NCBI RefSeq assembly: GCF_000372725.1
Contig: NW_005201287.1
Location: forward strand, 798,272 to 862,271
Source: Emiliania huxleyi CCMP1516
Taxonomy: Eukaryota; Haptophyta; Isochrysidales; Noelaerhabdaceae
Direction of reading: 5' to 3'
Length of the DNA: 64,000 nucleotides
Made by a program: the position numbers and the translations under genes. Below the pieces are notes generated by a model that saw nothing but the letters and a program-made list of their open reading frames with translations, was not told the DNA's origin and did no database searches. Each line of letters opens with the position of its first letter. Position 1 is the stretch's first letter. This document shows positions 61,498-64,000 of the stretch, piece by piece.

Positions 61498-62919
61498 ATG
61501 TTTGCCCCGTCGCGCCGCTCGCGCCGCCTCGCGACCGCCGCCACCGCCGCCCCCTCGCCAAGCACGCCGCCGCCCGCCCGCCTCCTCGACCTCCCCACGG
61601 AGCTCCTCGTTCGCGCCCTCTCTCACTGCAGCCCCGCCCACATCGCTCGCGTCGCGGCCGTCTCGCTCCTCTTTCACTCCTCGCTTGCAGAGGATGGCAT
61701 CCGCTTGCGCCTGCAAGAGGCCGGCTACGAGCTGCCGGCGCAGCCCGAGGGCGAGAGCTGCGCCGTCCGGTGGCTGTGCGTTTCGGCGCTGCTGTGCGAG
61801 TCCAACCTGCCGGCGAGGGCGGCGGCAGGCGATCTGTACAGCGTCTTCATCGACGGCGAGGGGCGGCTCTCGTCGTGTGGCTCGACGGAAGAGGACTTCC
61901 AGGCCGCCCTCGGTCACGGCGAGGGCGTGACACAGCTCCGCACGCCGACCCGCCTCCCGTCGACGCTGGGCGACGAGCGCGCGGTGAGCGTGTCAGCTGG
62001 AGATTTGCACAGCCTGGCTCTCACCGCCGACGGCGCTGTCTGGAGTTGGGGCGAAAGACTCTTGTTGGGCCACGGCGACGAGGAAGATGAGCTTCTGCCG
62101 AAGAAGGTCGAGGCCTTCGCTGGCCAGCGCGTCGTCGCGATTTCGGCAGGGGGCGGCCACAGCCTCGCAATCACTGCCGACGGCGCCGTGTGGAGCTGGG
62201 GCTATGGAGCTTTTAGCAAGCTGGGCCACGGCGACACGCAGAACCAGCTGCTGCCGAAGAAGGTCGAGACCTTCGTTGGCCAGCGTGTCCTCGCTGTGTC
62301 GGCGGGAGGCGACCACAGCCTCGCCATCACCGCCGACGGCGCCGTCTGGAGCTGGGGCTATGGAAGCATTGGCCAGCTGGGCCACGGCGACAAGCAGAAT
62401 CAGCAGCTGCCGAAGAAGGTCGAGGCCTTGGCGGAGCAGCGCGTCGTCGCTGTGTCGGCAGGAGGCGGGCACAGCCTCGCCATCACCGCCGACGGCAGCG
62501 CCTGGAGCTGGGGCTGGGGATGCCGAGGCCAGCTGGGCCACGGCGACGAGCAGAACCAGCTGCTGCCCAAAAAGATCGAGGCGTTGGCTGGCCAGCGCGT
62601 CCTCTCTGTGTCATCTGCAGGCGAACACAGCCTGGTCATCACCGCCGACGGTGCCGTCTGGAGCTGGGGCTGTGGAGCCTTTGGCAGGCTGGGCCACGGC
62701 GACCAGCAGAACCAGCTACTGCCCAAGAAGGTCGAGGCCTTTGCTGACCAGCGCGTCGTGACTGTGTCGGCTGCATCCATGCATAGCCTCGCCGTCACCG
62801 CCGACGGCGCTGTCTTTGCCTGGGGAGAGGCCGAGCACGGCTGCCTAGGCCACGGAGAGGACCTGTCGAACCAGCTGCTCCCCAAGAAGATCGAGGTGTG
62901 GGAGGCGGGACCACAGTGA
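61498..62919 (+). CDS. F-box / RCC1-repeat protein
   Basis: Intron-less, 473 residues from ATG 61498, 10 bases after a TATAATTC-like stretch. Residues ~28-66 are an F-box (LLDLPTELLVRALSHCSPAH, VAAVSLLFHSSL). From ~160 seven RCC1-type blocks follow, most about 51 residues, with the repeated core SAGGGHSLAITADGAVWSWG and LGHGD(x)QNQLLPKKVEA. Central repeats are near-identical in DNA as well as protein, so they expanded or were homogenised recently. F-box proteins recruit substrates to SCF ubiquitin ligases; the RCC1 propeller would be the substrate-binding part (inference). Confidence 0.85.
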   Translation: MFAPSRRSRRLATAATAAPSPSTPPPARLLDLPTELLVRALSHCSPAHIARVAAVSLLFHSSLAEDGIRLRLQEAGYELPAQPEGESCAVRWLCVSALLCESNLPARAAAGDLYSVFIDGEGRLSSCGSTEEDFQAALGHGEGVTQLRTPTRLPSTLGDERAVSVSAGDLHSLALTADGAVWSWGERLLLGHGDEEDELLPKKVEAFAGQRVVAISAGGGHSLAITADGAVWSWGYGAFSKLGHGDTQNQLLPKKVETFVGQRVLAVSAGGDHSLAITADGAVWSWGYGSIGQLGHGDKQNQQLPKKVEALAEQRVVAVSAGGGHSLAITADGSAWSWGWGCRGQLGHGDEQNQLLPKKIEALAGQRVLSVSSAGEHSLVITADGAVWSWGCGAFGRLGHGDQQNQLLPKKVEAFADQRVVTVSAASMHSLAVTADGAVFAWGEAEHGCLGHGEDLSNQLLPKKIEVWEAGPQ

Positions 62920-64000
62920 GAGCTTGTAATCGTTTGCACATCGATGCAAGCCCTGTTCTCGGTCCTCGCCCTCGCTCCACGCTTGCTCGCGTCGCCCCCC
63001 CGCTCGCGGTGGCGGTAACGGCGGGAGGAGCGCAGCGTGTGCGAGTCAGGTGCGAGTGCTGACGCCAGCTCTTCTCCTCTCCCCTCCCGTGCTCTGCTCC
63101 CCTCCCCTCCCTGGTACTCTCGAGCATATGTTCGGAGCGTCTGTCGGAGCAGGCGCTAGGGAAACTCTCCCCCGGAGGCGGATGGGGATGGGTTGGCGCC
63201 GCGCCGCCGCCGCCGTGCCGCCTTCTCTCCCTCTGACTGGCACCCACACACAGAGGCTGGGTGAGGGAGGAAAGAATCATCGGTCCACGTTAACATATGT
63301 GGATGTGGATGTGCATGCCACGGCGTCGCGTGCTGAGAGCGGTGAGGACTGAGGTGTCCCTTGTTTCTTTTTGTCAAAATGTCCCCTTTCCTACCGATTC
63401 TGAGGCACACGCGACACGGCGTGAAAAACCGCGCGCGAACCACGAACAGAGTTACCCTCGTGCCTCGTCCCCTGCGCTGGTTTCACGTGCTTCTCCCAGC
63501 GCCCGTCCGCCCGCTCCACCCGCTGCGAGAGCGAGACCACCTACTCTCCCGCCCCCAACATCCACACGCTTGAGTTTGCAAACACGCTTGAATACGCCAA
63601 CACCGCTGTCGCCGAGCAGCGTCCCCATGCCTGAATCGCGCGGAAAGGAGGGCGAGTTCCGGCCTCTCAAATCGCCCTGAGGCAGGGTGAGAGGATGTCG
63701 AGGCGCAGCTCGTCTGCTTGATCAGCTGCCAGAGCCGCGGAGCGCTGCCTACGAGCGTGTGAGAGCGGTTTCTTTTGCGAGACACCTGGGCGTTGCCGGC
63801 TGAATGGGGCACGAGGGCTTGAGTCAGAAGACGCGCAAAGAGGTGGCGTGCCTCATTGGAGGTTCATCTTCGCGCCCCCGATGATCCACTAGACGATGCT
63901 GACTAGATGGCTTAGTAGTGTGGATGGATGGCTTGGCAAGGTGTGGCAGTGTATAACTCAAAATGGGGCTCGGTAAGTAGACAAGTTACCATTCTTACTG
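62920..64000. other. No confident gene
   Basis: Overlapping frames on both strands are Pro-Arg-rich shadows without recognisable domains. A gene continuing past the window end cannot be excluded. A short catatgt/acatatg pair near 63125 and 63293 is the only local symmetry noted. Confidence 0.4.

Noticed and set aside
63046-63812. Short overlapping frames at the window end
   Set aside because: Pro/Arg-rich, on both strands, no domain or splice support.

Overview
The window is nuclear DNA from a GC-rich unicellular eukaryote, most likely a haptophyte alga. This is inferred from the very high GC content, short introns, plain GC-AG introns alongside GT-AG, CCCTAA telomere-type motifs, a protein with a signal-peptide-like N-terminus plus a bacterial-type RNA-binding module that looks plastid-directed, and the eukaryotic gene set (SMG8, SF3B6, BET bromodomain, kinesin, WWE-PolX, F-box/RCC1). 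A pelagophyte or another complex alga cannot be excluded. There is one 100-base assembly gap (49501-49600). No rRNA, tRNA, CRISPR array or prokaryotic operon was seen.

Layout. 1-9 kb: ARM-Myb protein (990-2790, +), a small TIR/foldback element (3314-3914), an S1/winged-helix/RRM protein (4173-6198, -) divergent from an FkbM-like methyltransferase (6341-7171, +), then a membrane-anchored unknown (8709-9755, +). 10-20 kb: RING-CH/TPR protein (9999-11430, +), a MerA-like flavoprotein disulfide reductase holding a telomere-like tandem array (11788-14768, +), and a divergent kinesin (15646-19935, -). 20-33 kb: a weak unknown, a fatty acid hydroxylase (21429-23002, +), a golvesin-like/RING-H2 membrane protein (23461-24645, +), a BET-type bromodomain protein (24847-26154, -), a multi-pass TIR/RING protein (27224-30439, -) and a WWE-DNA polymerase X (30751-32373, -). 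33-45 kb: a 1.4-kb TIR element, a repeat-module cytoskeletal-type unknown, a zinc-finger/coiled-coil protein, a thioredoxin/propeller locus, and AT-rich satellite DNA. 45-64 kb: SMG8, an unknown membrane protein and a C45-like Ntn-hydrolase caught in an inverted duplication, SF3B6, a large JmjC/2OG-oxygenase gene, an unknown, and an F-box/RCC1 protein.

The genes do not form a pathway. Several belong to RNA handling and surveillance (SMG8, SF3B6, RRM protein), chromatin and repair (BET, JmjC, WWE-PolX) or signalling (TIR-RING, RING-CH, golvesin-RING, F-box).

The most interesting signal is in the introns. Reading-frame continuity supports about 35 introns, about 20 of them with GC donors. At least seven begin with a diverged or perfect copy of the first 15-30 bases of the exon that follows, then carry filler (often ATTAAT-rich, once CCCTGA/CCCTAA telomere-like) and end in AG. 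This is what recent intron gain by local duplication of AG|GC or AG|GT exon sequence during break repair would leave behind. All exon borders here were read by eye from frame continuity and family conservation; none was tested against transcripts.
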